Positions 9,539 through 20,683 of a DNA stretch of 64,000 nucleotides are shown piece after piece. The translations under genes were made by a program, and so were the position numbers. Source of the DNA: Thermotoga sp. Mc24 (GTDB lineage: Bacteria > Thermotogota > Thermotogae > Thermotogales > Thermotogaceae); the NCBI RefSeq assembly GCF_000784835.1, contig NZ_JSFH01000008.1:47278-111277 (forward strand), given 5' to 3'. Below the pieces are notes generated by a model, which worked only from the letters and a program-made list of their open reading frames with translations, did no database searches and was not told the origin of the DNA. Each line of letters starts with the position of its first letter. Position 1 is the stretch's first letter.

Positions 9539-9925
9539 GTGAGAAAATCACTGGCTTTTTTGATTGTTTCTGTTCTGCTTTCAATTTCTTTTGGATCTTT
9601 CCTGTATCTTGTGCCGCTCTCGGTGGATTTTCCCGAGGAACTCTACGAGAGCACGGGAACCAGGTCGTTCCTTGTGAAATATTTTACTCTTTTCGAAGAC
9701 GAATTCCAAAAGGGAATCGTTTTTTCTGGATGGATCTTTTCACCGAGCGATCAAGCCACAGCCACCGTGGAAGTGAAGCTCGAGGGTGAAAAAGAGCAGC
9801 ACAGCTTCTCTGTGGAAACGAAGCGGGAGGGTTTTTACCTCGTGATCCCTCCACACCTTCTGGTGTTTCCAAAGGATTTGAAGGTCTTCATTGGAAAATA
9901 CGAAGTGGGGGGTGAGCCTCGTTGA
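9539..9925 (+). CDS. Small membrane-anchored protein of unknown function
   Basis: A 128-residue protein with an N-terminal hydrophobic segment (AFLIVSVLLSISFGSFLYLV) followed by a soluble, probably extracytoplasmic domain rich in beta-prone sequence. No family recognised. GTG 9539 is preferred because GGGGGTG lies 8 bases upstream; GTG 9530 is an alternative. It overlaps the following diguanylate cyclase by 4 bases (TTGA), so it may act as its sensor partner. That partnership is inference from operon structure. Confidence 0.6.
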   Translation: MRKSLAFLIVSVLLSISFGSFLYLVPLSVDFPEELYESTGTRSFLVKYFTLFEDEFQKGIVFSGWIFSPSDQATATVEVKLEGEKEQHSFSVETKREGFYLVIPPHLLVFPKDLKVFIGKYEVGGEPR

Positions 9926-10653
9926 TAGAGATGATCACCCATTTAACGGCTGCTGCGCTCCTTTTCTTCTTCGTCGTTATCGTGAGAAAGTACACGAGGA
10001 ACTTGGGGAGTTATTTTCTGGAACTCGGAGTTTCCATCATAACAGGGGGACTTTTGTTGGCGGAGATCAACGAGACATTTGGATATAACATCATACTTGT
10101 TGGGATAGTAGTTACCTTTTTTGGTGTAACAAGAATCTTCAAGAGATTAAAAGAAATAGCCATAAAAGACCACCTCACGGGGCTTTATACGAGGTACTAC
10201 TTTTTTGAAGAGTGGCTCCCGAGGGAAATGGAAAGGCAAAAAAGAAAGAATGGAAAAGGCATCTCCTTTCTCATCATCGATCTAGACGATTTCAAAACCA
10301 TCAACGATAAGTATTCTCACAGAATGGGCGACAAACTTTTGAAGTACGTTGCAAATGAGATCATCAAGAACATCAGGAAAACCGATTGTGCGGTCAGATT
10401 CGGTGGAGACGAAATTCTTATTGCTTTCCCGGATACCGACAAAAAAACTGTTGAAAACATTGTGAAAAGACTTGAGAAAAAATTAATTTTCAACCCTGTG
10501 GGACTCCCGGTAGAATTTTCTTATGGAATAGAGACCTGGAAACCCGGTGAAAATGTGGAAGGAATTGTTCAAAACGCAGATCTTCAGATGTACGCTCTGA
10601 AGAACCTGAAAAAGCAAAAGCGCGTTCTGACGGAAGAGCCAGAGGTTGACTAA
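9922..10653 (+). CDS. Membrane diguanylate cyclase (GGDEF)
   Basis: A 243-residue protein with about three N-terminal membrane segments (residues ~5-70) and one GGDEF domain that makes cyclic di-GMP from two GTP. The active-site motif is GGDEI (about 161-165). An RxxD inhibitory site (RKTD) lies five residues before it, so product inhibition is likely. No PAS or other sensor domain is present. TTG 9922 is used, with GGGGGTGAG 5-8 bases upstream. It is the last gene before the tRNA cluster. Confidence 0.88.
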   Translation: MIEMITHLTAAALLFFFVVIVRKYTRNLGSYFLELGVSIITGGLLLAEINETFGYNIILVGIVVTFFGVTRIFKRLKEIAIKDHLTGLYTRYYFFEEWLPREMERQKRKNGKGISFLIIDLDDFKTINDKYSHRMGDKLLKYVANEIIKNIRKTDCAVRFGGDEILIAFPDTDKKTVENIVKRLEKKLIFNPVGLPVEFSYGIETWKPGENVEGIVQNADLQMYALKNLKKQKRVLTEEPEVD

Positions 10654-10674
10654 CTCAAAATTTTAAGGTAATAT
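10646..10674 (+). promoter_or_regulatory. Sigma-A promoter of the tRNA-Val/tRNA-Phe unit
   Basis: TTGACT (10646-10651), a 17-base spacer, then TAATAT (10669-10674), ending 12 bases before tRNA-Val. The -35 matches 5 of 6 consensus positions and the -10 matches 4 of 6. The TTGAC overlaps the stop codon of the diguanylate cyclase gene. Confidence 0.65.
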
Positions 10675-10686
10675 ATTCAATGCGGT

Positions 10687-10761
10687 GGGAGCGTAGCTCA
10701 GGGGGAGAGCGCCTGCCTTACAAGCAGGAGGTCGTAGGTTCAAGTCCTGCCGCTCCCACCA
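10687..10761 (+). tRNA. tRNA-Val (anticodon TAC)
   Basis: A 75-base cloverleaf with acceptor GGGAGCG/CGCTCCC, D-arm AGCTCAGGGGGAGAGC, anticodon stem CCTGC/GCAGG with loop CTTACAA (anticodon TAC), T-arm with GGTTCAAGTCC, and an encoded 3' CCA. Confidence 0.96.
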
Positions 10762-10773
10762 GAGATGTTAGGT

Positions 10774-10849
10774 GGCCAGGTAGCTCAGTTGGTAGAGCAC
10801 TGGACTGAAAATCCAGGTGTCGGCGGTTCGATTCCGCCCCTGGCCACCA
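10774..10849 (+). tRNA. tRNA-Phe (anticodon GAA)
   Basis: A 76-base cloverleaf with acceptor GGCCAGG/CCTGGCC, anticodon loop CTGAAAA (anticodon GAA) on a CTGGA/TCCAG stem, T-loop TTCGATT, and an encoded CCA. It lies 12 bases after tRNA-Val, so both come from one transcript. The stretch 10805-10818 has an exact reverse complement just downstream at 10865-10878. Confidence 0.96.
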
Positions 10850-10864
10850 GCTCGTACCGTTGAA

Positions 10865-10878
10865 ACCTGGATTTTCAG
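10865..10878 (+). repeat. 14-base sequence complementary to the tRNA-Phe anticodon arm
   Basis: ACCTGGATTTTCAG at 10865-10878 is the exact reverse complement of 10805-10818 (CTGAAAATCCAGGT), which covers the anticodon loop and the 3' half of the anticodon stem of tRNA-Phe. It lies 15 bases after the CCA and runs into the terminator stem. In the primary transcript it could pair with and misfold the tRNA, or guide processing; no role is known. Confidence 0.6.
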
Positions 10879-10912
10879 CTCGGTCATTTTGACTGACCGG
10901 GCTTTTTGTTTT
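10877..10912 (+). terminator. Intrinsic terminator after tRNA-Phe
   Basis: Stem AGCTCGGTCA / TGACCGGGCT (one G-T wobble) with loop TTTTGAC, followed by TTTTTGTTTT. It ends the tRNA-Val/Phe transcript before the next promoter. Confidence 0.85.
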
Positions 10913-10941
10913 AAAGATCCAGATTTTCTTAAAAACAGGGG

Positions 10942-10970
10942 TTGAACATACTTCATGCTCATGCTATAAT
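10942..10970 (+). promoter_or_regulatory. Sigma-A promoter upstream of tRNA-Ala (distal)
   Basis: TTGAAC (10942-10947), exactly 17 bases, then a perfect TATAAT (10965-10970). It lies 68 bases upstream of tRNA-Ala; the expected start is near 10977. A second promoter follows at 10996-11024. Confidence 0.75.
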
Positions 10971-10995
10971 CTTCTTCGGCGCGTCTGAACTGGTC

Positions 10996-11024
10996 TTTTC
11001 AAAGGAAAAGGATTGTGTTATAAT
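10996..11024 (+). promoter_or_regulatory. Second, extended -10 promoter immediately before tRNA-Ala
   Basis: Perfect TATAAT (11019-11024) preceded by TGT (an extended -10 TGn), with a weak -35-like TTTTCA (10996-11001) at a 17-base spacer. The start point would fall about 7 bases before the mature tRNA 5' end. It forms a tandem pair with the promoter at 10942. Confidence 0.65.
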
Positions 11025-11037
11025 ATAAAGACGAGGT

Positions 11038-11113
11038 GGGGCCGTAGCTCAGCTGGGAGAGCGCTACCATGGCACGGTAGAGGTCGTGGGTTCAAGTCCC
11101 ATCGGCTCCACCA
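11038..11113 (+). tRNA. tRNA-Ala (anticodon GGC)
   Basis: A 76-base cloverleaf with acceptor GGGGCCG/CGGCTCC (one G-U pair), anticodon stem CTACC/GGTAG with loop ATGGCAC (anticodon GGC), T-loop TTCAAGT, and an encoded CCA. Confidence 0.96.
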
Positions 11114-11119
11114 GCGGGG

Positions 11120-11194
11120 GCCCCCGTAGTTCAACGGATAGAACGGCGGATTCCTAATCCGCAAATGGAGGTTCGACTCCTCCCGGGGGCACCA
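11120..11194 (+). tRNA. tRNA-Arg (anticodon CCT)
   Basis: A 75-base cloverleaf with acceptor GCCCCCG/CGGGGGC, anticodon stem GCGGA/TCCGC with loop TTCCTAA (anticodon CCT, reads AGG), T-arm GGAGGTTCGACTCC, and an encoded CCA. It starts 6 bases after tRNA-Ala. Confidence 0.96.
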
Positions 11195-11215
11195 CTCCCG
11201 GAAGGAATATGTGGT

Positions 11216-11291
11216 GGGCCGTTAGCTCAATAGGTAGAGCACCTGATTCTTAATCAGGGGGTTGCAGGTTCGAGTCCTGCACGGCCCACCA
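11216..11291 (+). tRNA. tRNA-Lys (anticodon CTT)
   Basis: A 76-base cloverleaf with acceptor GGGCCGT/ACGGCCC, anticodon stem CCTGA/TCAGG with loop TTCTTAA (anticodon CTT, reads AAG), T-arm GCAGGTTCGAGTCCTGC, and an encoded CCA. No terminator separates it from the infC leader 20 bases on, so read-through into the initiation-factor operon is possible. Confidence 0.96.
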
Positions 11292-11310
11292 GATTTCATT
11301 AAAAAAGTAA

Positions 11311-11418
11311 GTGGAGGCCAGCCCGGCTTCCCACCCTGGGGCAGAAGGCTACCAGGGTAAATATCCCTGAAAGATTCAGCTTCGAGGGGAAGCGGGCTTT
11401 TTGCCCGCTATTTTTTAT
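11311..11418 (+). promoter_or_regulatory. Structured infC-rpmI-rplT leader, probable transcription attenuator
   Basis: Three mutually related stems are visible. (1) ACCCTGG (11333-11339) pairs with CCAGGGT (11352-11358). (2) GCCCGGCTTCCC (11321-11332) can pair with GGGGAAGCGGGC (11386-11397) with one bulged G. (3) AGCGGGC/GCCCGCT (11391-11409) followed by ATTTTTTAT is a terminator hairpin. Pairings 2 and 3 share 11391-11397, so they exclude each other. In Bacillus the same operon is attenuated by ribosomal protein L20 binding an antiterminator; L20 as ligand here is inference. Confidence 0.65.
11391..11418 (+). terminator. Attenuator terminator hairpin before infC
   Basis: Perfect 7-base stem AGCGGGC / GCCCGCT with a five-T loop, then ATTTTTTAT. 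It ends 6 bases before the infC Shine-Dalgarno AAGGAGG (11424-11430), a place that fits conditional rather than constitutive termination. Confidence 0.75.
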
Positions 11419-11438
11419 AGTGTAAGGAGGCGATAGAT

Positions 11439-11951
11439 ATCGGTGTAAACACGGATCTTCCGAGAAACGAGCAGATAAAAGTTCCAAAAGTCAAAGTGGT
11501 GGACGAAAATGGGAAGATGATAGGTGTCATGCCAACCAGAAAAGCTCTGGAACTTGCAAGGGAGAAGGGGCTTGACCTTGTTCTCGTTGCTCCCAACGAG
11601 AATCCACCTGTTGCCAAAATTATGGACTACGGAAAGTACAAGTACCAGCTCACAAAGAAACAGAAAGAAAGCAAGAAAAAAACCGTTCAGTTGAAGCAAA
11701 TGAAGTTCCGTCTGAATATCGATGAGCACGACTATCAAACCAAGGTGAAGCATATAAGGAGATTCCTGGAAGATGGTCACAAAGTCAGGGTGGTTGTGAT
11801 GTTTATAGGAAGAGAAATGATGTTCGCAGAAAAGGGTAAAGAAATCTTGGAAAGAGTTATCAAAGACACTGAGGATCTGGCTACGGTGGAAAGTCCTCCC
11901 AAGATGGAAGGAAGAGACATGTGGATGGTGCTGAAACCCAAAAATTCGTGA
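11439..11951 (+). CDS. infC: Translation initiation factor IF-3, non-canonical AUC (or AUA) start
   Basis: IF3 binds the 30S subunit, prevents premature 50S joining and rejects wrong start codons. Conserved IF3 sequence (NTDLPRNEQIKVPKV..., ALELAREKGLDLVLVAPN, KIMDYGKYKY, FRLNIDEHDYQTK) begins upstream of the first ATG/GTG/TTG in frame (GTG 11496). Between the in-frame TAG at 11418 and 11496 the only plausible initiators are ATA 11433 and ATC 11439. AAGGAGG at 11424-11430 is 8 bases before ATC 11439, the best spacing. E. coli infC uses AUU, and IF3 represses its own synthesis through that codon; the same feedback is likely here. rpmI and rplT follow. Confidence 0.9.
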   Translation: MGVNTDLPRNEQIKVPKVKVVDENGKMIGVMPTRKALELAREKGLDLVLVAPNENPPVAKIMDYGKYKYQLTKKQKESKKKTVQLKQMKFRLNIDEHDYQTKVKHIRRFLEDGHKVRVVVMFIGREMMFAEKGKEILERVIKDTEDLATVESPPKMEGRDMWMVLKPKNS

Positions 11952-11965
11952 AGGAGGTCCTGGAT

Positions 11966-12163
11966 ATGCCGAAGGTGAAAACAAACAGGAGTGCCGCAAA
12001 GAGATTCAGGATAACAAAGAACGGTAAGATAATGAGAAATCACGCTTACAGAAGTCATAAAACGGGAAAGAAAAGAAGAAATGCCCTCAGGGAACTGAGG
12101 AAGAAAGACGTTGTGTCCAGCGCTGACGAATACAGAGTTCTCAGACTTCTTGGGAAAAAGTGA
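11966..12163 (+). CDS. rpmI: 50S ribosomal protein L35
   Basis: A 65-residue, highly basic L35 (MPKVKTNRSAAKRFRIT...), a small component of the large subunit. ATG 11966 follows AAGGAGGTCCTGGAT; a longer frame starting inside infC is not needed. It is the middle gene of the conserved infC-rpmI-rplT operon. Confidence 0.96.
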   Translation: MPKVKTNRSAAKRFRITKNGKIMRNHAYRSHKTGKKRRNALRELRKKDVVSSADEYRVLRLLGKK

Positions 12164-12176
12164 GGAGGGATAAATC

Positions 12177-12533
12177 ATGCGCGTAAAAAGAGCTGTACAC
12201 GCGAAAAAGAAGAGAAAGAAATATTTGAAGGCTGCCAAGGGATACAGAGGAGCTCTCAGCAGAAGGTACAAGCTCGCCAAGCAGATGTATGTAAGATCGA
12301 AATGGTACTCCTATGTTGGAAGAAAACTGAAGAAGAGAGATATGAGAAAACTCTGGATCACAAGAATCAACATCGCTGCGAGAAACGAAGGACTCAAATA
12401 CAGCGAGCTCATTCACGGTTTGAAGCTTGCCGGTGTTTCCATAAACAGAAAGATGCTCTCTGAACTCGCAGTGAACGATCCTGAAGCTTTCAAAGAATAC
12501 GTGAAGATAGCGAAAGAAGCTCTCGCATCCTGA
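12177..12533 (+). CDS. rplT: 50S ribosomal protein L20
   Basis: A 118-residue L20 (MRVKRAVHAKKKRKKYLKAA..., WITRINIAARNEGLKYS), an early-assembly protein that binds 23S rRNA and, in other bacteria, its own operon leader. ATG 12177 follows GAGGAGGG. The structured leader 0.8 kb upstream is its likely regulatory target. The Mrp gene starts 10 bases after the stop. Confidence 0.97.
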   Translation: MRVKRAVHAKKKRKKYLKAAKGYRGALSRRYKLAKQMYVRSKWYSYVGRKLKKRDMRKLWITRINIAARNEGLKYSELIHGLKLAGVSINRKMLSELAVNDPEAFKEYVKIAKEALAS

Positions 12534-13252
12534 GGTGTTGAGAATGGAAAAAACGAAGAAGATAGCTGTGATGAGTGGTAAAGGTGGCGTTGGAAAAACT
12601 ACTGTAGCGGTGAACCTTGCTGTTGCACTGGCGGCTGAGGGTTACCAGGTTGGTCTTCTCGATCTCGACCTCCACGGACCAAACGTTCAAAGGATGCTCG
12701 GTGTTTCTCTGCCACCTTCCGAAGGTGAAAAGATCGTTCCAGCAAAGTATGGAGATTCTTTGAAAGTCTTTTCATTAGCAATGATTCTCCAGGAAGGTGC
12801 TCCCGTCATATGGAGAGGTCCTCTCAAACACAAGGCGATTGAACAGCTCACAAGAGATGTAGAATGGGGTGACCTCGACTACCTGATCTGTGACCTTCCA
12901 CCGGGAACAGGGGACGAAGCGCTTTCCACCTTTCAAATAATAAAACCTGACGCTGTGATAGTCGTTTCCACTCCTCAAAAAGTGGCTGGAGACGATGTGA
13001 GAAGAGCGATAAACTTTGTCAAAAGATTGAGTGGAAAGATACTCGGACTGGTGGAAAACATGTCCTATCTGGTCTGCCCAAACTGTGGTGAGAAGATATA
13101 CGTTTTTGGAAAGGGAGAGACAGAAAAACTGGCAGAAGAATTTGGTATCCCTCTTCTTGCCAGGATACCCATGGATCCAGAGGTGGTTTCCCTCTCAGAC
13201 GAAGGAAGGCCTGCGGTGGTTTATAAGAGAGGAACCACAATAGAAGAAGAAT

Positions 13253-17822
<4,570 letters not shown>

Positions 17823-18620
17823 TTAGAACACCTCCACTGTAGTGGTGAGAGCTTTTTCTATTTTACCCTGTGCCATTTTCGTTGTTCTCACCACTTCTTC
17901 GTGTGACAGTCTTCCGTGGGTGATACCGGCTGCCATGTTCGTCACACAGGAGAATACAACCACCTTGAGCCCGCAATGTTTTGCAGCGATCACTTCCGGA
18001 ACGGTTGACATTCCAACAAGATCGGCTCCGAGCTTTTCAAAGGCGCGTATTTCAGCTGGCGTCTCGTAACTTGGTCCAAGAACACCGATGTAAACCCCCT
18101 CCTTCAGTCTGAGTCTTTCCTGGATTTTCCTCGCCCATTCAGGATCAGCAACCGAGGACATATCAGGAAACCTCGGACCTATCCTTTCGTCGTTTGACCC
18201 TCTGAGAGGATTTCTGAACATGAAGTTTATTATGTCTCTCACCAGAATGATTTCTCCAGGTTTGAACTCCGGGTTTATCGCACCGGCAGCGTTTGTTACG
18301 ACGACACCTCTCACTCCCACGTATTTTGCCACATACACGGGAAAAGCCACCGTTGCTGGATCGTGACCCTCATAAAGGTGAAACCTTCCTGCCATGATCA
18401 TAACAGGCCTGTCGCTTATTCTTCCAAAAACAAGTTTCCCGCTGTGGCCTTCCACAGTAGGTTGTGGGAAGTGAGGAATATCTTTATAATCTATAGTAAC
18501 AGGGTCTTCCACTTTTTCTATGAAAGACCCAAAACCGGATCCCAGGATGATCAAAATGTCCGGTGAAAGGTTCGTTCTTTCACTTATAAACGTCCTTGCT
18601 TCTTCGATCTTTTTCATCAT
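17823..18620 (-). CDS. Purine nucleoside phosphorylase (trimeric type)
   Basis: A 265-residue PNP that splits purine nucleosides with phosphate in salvage. Family motifs: ILGSGFGSF near the N-terminus, GHSGKLVFG, GRFHLYEGHD, VVTNAAGAINPEF and GMSTVPEVIAAKHCGLKVVVFSCVTN (Asn at the base-binding site; quoted from about residues 200-225). ATG 18620 follows GGAGGTGATC at 10 bases; ATG 18617 is equally possible. It is first in a minus-strand operon with the DHH phosphodiesterase and the large GGDEF protein. Confidence 0.93.
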   Translation of the reverse strand: MMKKIEEARTFISERTNLSPDILIILGSGFGSFIEKVEDPVTIDYKDIPHFPQPTVEGHSGKLVFGRISDRPVMIMAGRFHLYEGHDPATVAFPVYVAKYVGVRGVVVTNAAGAINPEFKPGEIILVRDIINFMFRNPLRGSNDERIGPRFPDMSSVADPEWARKIQERLRLKEGVYIGVLGPSYETPAEIRAFEKLGADLVGMSTVPEVIAAKHCGLKVVVFSCVTNMAAGITHGRLSHEEVVRTTKMAQGKIEKALTTTVEVF

Positions 18621-18669
18621 AACTTGTGATCACCTCCACGTAACTATTCTACTATAAAGCGAGGTGTTG

Positions 18670-19734
18670 ATGGTGTATCCCAGGCTTCTGATAAATCTAA
18701 AAGAGATAGAAGAAAACGCAAAAAAAGTAGTCGAAATGGCCTCCAGAAGAGGTATAGAAATAGTCGGTGTTACCAAGGTAACCCTTGGTGATCCCCGTTT
18801 TGCGGAAACGCTCAGAAAAGCGGGTATCAGAATACTGGGTGAGTCCAGGATAAAGAACGTTCTCAGAATGAAAAAAGCAGGAATAGAAGGACCGTTCATG
18901 CTCCTGAGACTTCCCATGATGAGTGAACTTGTTGAAGATGTGAGGCACTTCGATTACATCATGGTCTCCGATCCTGATGTGGCAAAGAAAGTGGATGAGC
19001 TCTCCAGAGAGATAAAGAGAAACGTGAAGATCATATATATGATAGATGTGGGAGATCTCAGAGAAGGTGTTTGGTTTGAGAAGGCCGTTGAAGAAATTGC
19101 TCAATGCAAAGGAGCCAACGTTGTGGGAATAGGCACCAATTTTGGATGCTACGGTGGTATCATACCAACGAGAGAAAAGTTCGAAATCCTGCTCGATATA
19201 AAGGAAAAGCTGGAAAAAAATTACGGGTTCAACATAGAGATAGTCTCCGGTGGAAACACTCCGGCGCTCTACGCGCTGGAGAATGACGAAATTCCTGAGG
19301 GAATAAACCAGCTCAGGATAGGAGAGGCCATTGTTCTGGGAAGGGACATAACGAACAATCGAGTCATAGACTGGCTTTCTCAGGACACCTTTCTGATCGA
19401 GGCTGAAGTGATAGAGGTGAAGGAGAAACAATCCGTTCCTCTTGGAAAGAAGGGACTCGATGTCTTTGGAAGGAAGATTGAGTTCGTGGACAGGGGCATA
19501 AGGAAGAGAGCGATCTGCGCTCTTGGAGAGCAAGATATAGACAGCAGAGGTCTCATTCCCGTGGACAAAGGAGTTGAGGTACTGCACGCTTCGAGCGATC
19601 ATATCGTCCTCGATGTTACGGATTTTGGAGATGTGAAAGTCGGTGACGTGTTCAGGTTCAGAATGACTTACTCCTGTCTTTTGAAGGCTATGACTTCTCC
19701 ATTCGTGGAGAAGGTGTATGAACCCTCAATTTGA
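18670..19734 (+). CDS. PLP-dependent amino-acid racemase (alanine/ornithine/lysine racemase-like, fold III)
   Basis: About 354 residues, resembling the N-terminal alanine-racemase-barrel family that includes ornithine racemase. The PLP lysine is in VGVTKVTLGD near residue 40; a glycine-rich phosphate-binding loop is in SGGNTPALYAL. Thermotoga peptidoglycan contains D-lysine, and I recall this T. maritima protein (TM1597) as a lysine racemase, so that substrate is plausible but not shown by sequence. ATG 18670 and GTG 18673 both follow GAGGTG. It lies directly upstream of sigE, hinting at envelope function. Confidence 0.82.
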   Translation: MVYPRLLINLKEIEENAKKVVEMASRRGIEIVGVTKVTLGDPRFAETLRKAGIRILGESRIKNVLRMKKAGIEGPFMLLRLPMMSELVEDVRHFDYIMVSDPDVAKKVDELSREIKRNVKIIYMIDVGDLREGVWFEKAVEEIAQCKGANVVGIGTNFGCYGGIIPTREKFEILLDIKEKLEKNYGFNIEIVSGGNTPALYALENDEIPEGINQLRIGEAIVLGRDITNNRVIDWLSQDTFLIEAEVIEVKEKQSVPLGKKGLDVFGRKIEFVDRGIRKRAICALGEQDIDSRGLIPVDKGVEVLHASSDHIVLDVTDFGDVKVGDVFRFRMTYSCLLKAMTSPFVEKVYEPSI

Positions 19735-19737
19735 GGG
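19723..19737 (+). repeat. Perfect inverted repeat spanning the racemase stop codon, before sigE
   Basis: CCCTCAA-T-TTGAGGG, a 7+1+7 palindrome, with the TGA stop inside the right arm, 30 bases before the sigE start. There is no T-run, so it is not a normal terminator. It could be an operator or an RNA hairpin; function unknown. Confidence 0.55.
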
Positions 19738-19766
19738 GAAAGTCTTAATACGAGGAGGAAGCGGTT

Positions 19767-20336
19767 TTGAACGAAAAAAAACTCGTTGAAGCCCTCAAAA
19801 GGAAAGAAGACTGGGCATACGAGATTCTATACAGAGAATTCGCTCCAAAAATAGGAAGTATAGCAAAGAGCTTTTTGAACACCGACGATGTGGATGATGT
19901 TGTTCAGGATGTTTTTTTGAGGATTTTCAAAGGGATAAAGAAATTCAGAGGCGATTCAAAACTCTCCACGTGGATCTACAGGATAGCCGTGAATGTCTGT
20001 AAGGACTATCTTCAGAAGTACAAGAAGAGAAACGAGTTTTTGACGGATTTCCAGGAGAAAGACAACGAAGAGGAAATCTACATCCAGCCGGAAGCGAAAG
20101 AGGATGTGTTCGATGAAGTGCTTCGATCGATCACTGCTGAGAGGGTTCAAAAGGCTCTGGAAAAGCTTTCACCGGAGGACAGGTTGCTCATAAAACTGAG
20201 AGATATAGACGGGTTGAGCTATGAAGAAATAGCGTCCGTTTTGCAAAAACCTGTTGGAACTGTGAAAAGCCGTCTTCACTACGCAAGAAAGAGGCTGGGA
20301 AACTTGCTGAAAGAGGGTGGAACTGTTGAAAGATGA
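19767..20336 (+). CDS. sigE: ECF-family RNA polymerase sigma factor (SigE-like)
   Basis: A 189-residue extracytoplasmic-function sigma factor. Region 2 contains DDVVQDVFLRIFKGIKKFRG and STWIYRIAVNVC; region 4 contains LSPEDRLLIKLRDIDGLSY followed by EEIA and GTVKSRLHYARKRL, the -35-reading helix-turn-helix. TTG 19767 follows GAGGAGG. The following gene overlaps by 11 bases and encodes a short membrane protein in the position of an anti-sigma factor. Confidence 0.93.
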   Translation: MNEKKLVEALKRKEDWAYEILYREFAPKIGSIAKSFLNTDDVDDVVQDVFLRIFKGIKKFRGDSKLSTWIYRIAVNVCKDYLQKYKKRNEFLTDFQEKDNEEEIYIQPEAKEDVFDEVLRSITAERVQKALEKLSPEDRLLIKLRDIDGLSYEEIASVLQKPVGTVKSRLHYARKRLGNLLKEGGTVER

Positions 20337-20679
20337 CAGATTGAACAGGATTCTTGACGGTGAAGAACCCATAGAGGGGCTTCCTGAGGAACTCCTCAGA
20401 GATTACCGAATCTACAGAGAAGCTATCACTCTCTTCAGAATACGATGCGAGTACGTTCCAAGTGAACGTCTGATGAGGAAGATCATGAAAAAAAGGCGGA
20501 AGAAACTTGTTCTTTCAACAGTTTTCGCTGGGATCGCAGTTTCCCTGCTGCTTCTTTCTGTAGTCCTCGACATTTTCCCGGTTTCTCCGTCTCGAAAAGT
20601 TGTTCAAAAACAAAATCCTGTTGTTAAAGAGTTAATAGATTACATAAAAACAGTGGAAGTAGTGAGCGATGGATGGTGA
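20326..20679 (+). CDS. Putative membrane anti-sigma factor
   Basis: A 117-residue protein with a charged cytoplasmic N-terminal half (about 1-60), one transmembrane helix (VLSTVFAGIAVSLLLLSVVL, about 62-82) and a short external tail. That topology, and the overlap with the sigma gene, fit an anti-sigma factor. The HxxxCxxC zinc motif of ZAS anti-sigmas is absent and I see no sequence match, so the role is inference. TTG 20326 is chosen because GAGGGTGG lies 5-8 bases upstream; GTG 20317 is an alternative. Confidence 0.65.
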   Translation: MKDDRLNRILDGEEPIEGLPEELLRDYRIYREAITLFRIRCEYVPSERLMRKIMKKRRKKLVLSTVFAGIAVSLLLLSVVLDIFPVSPSRKVVQKQNPVVKELIDYIKTVEVVSDGW

Positions 20680-20683
20680 TAGT

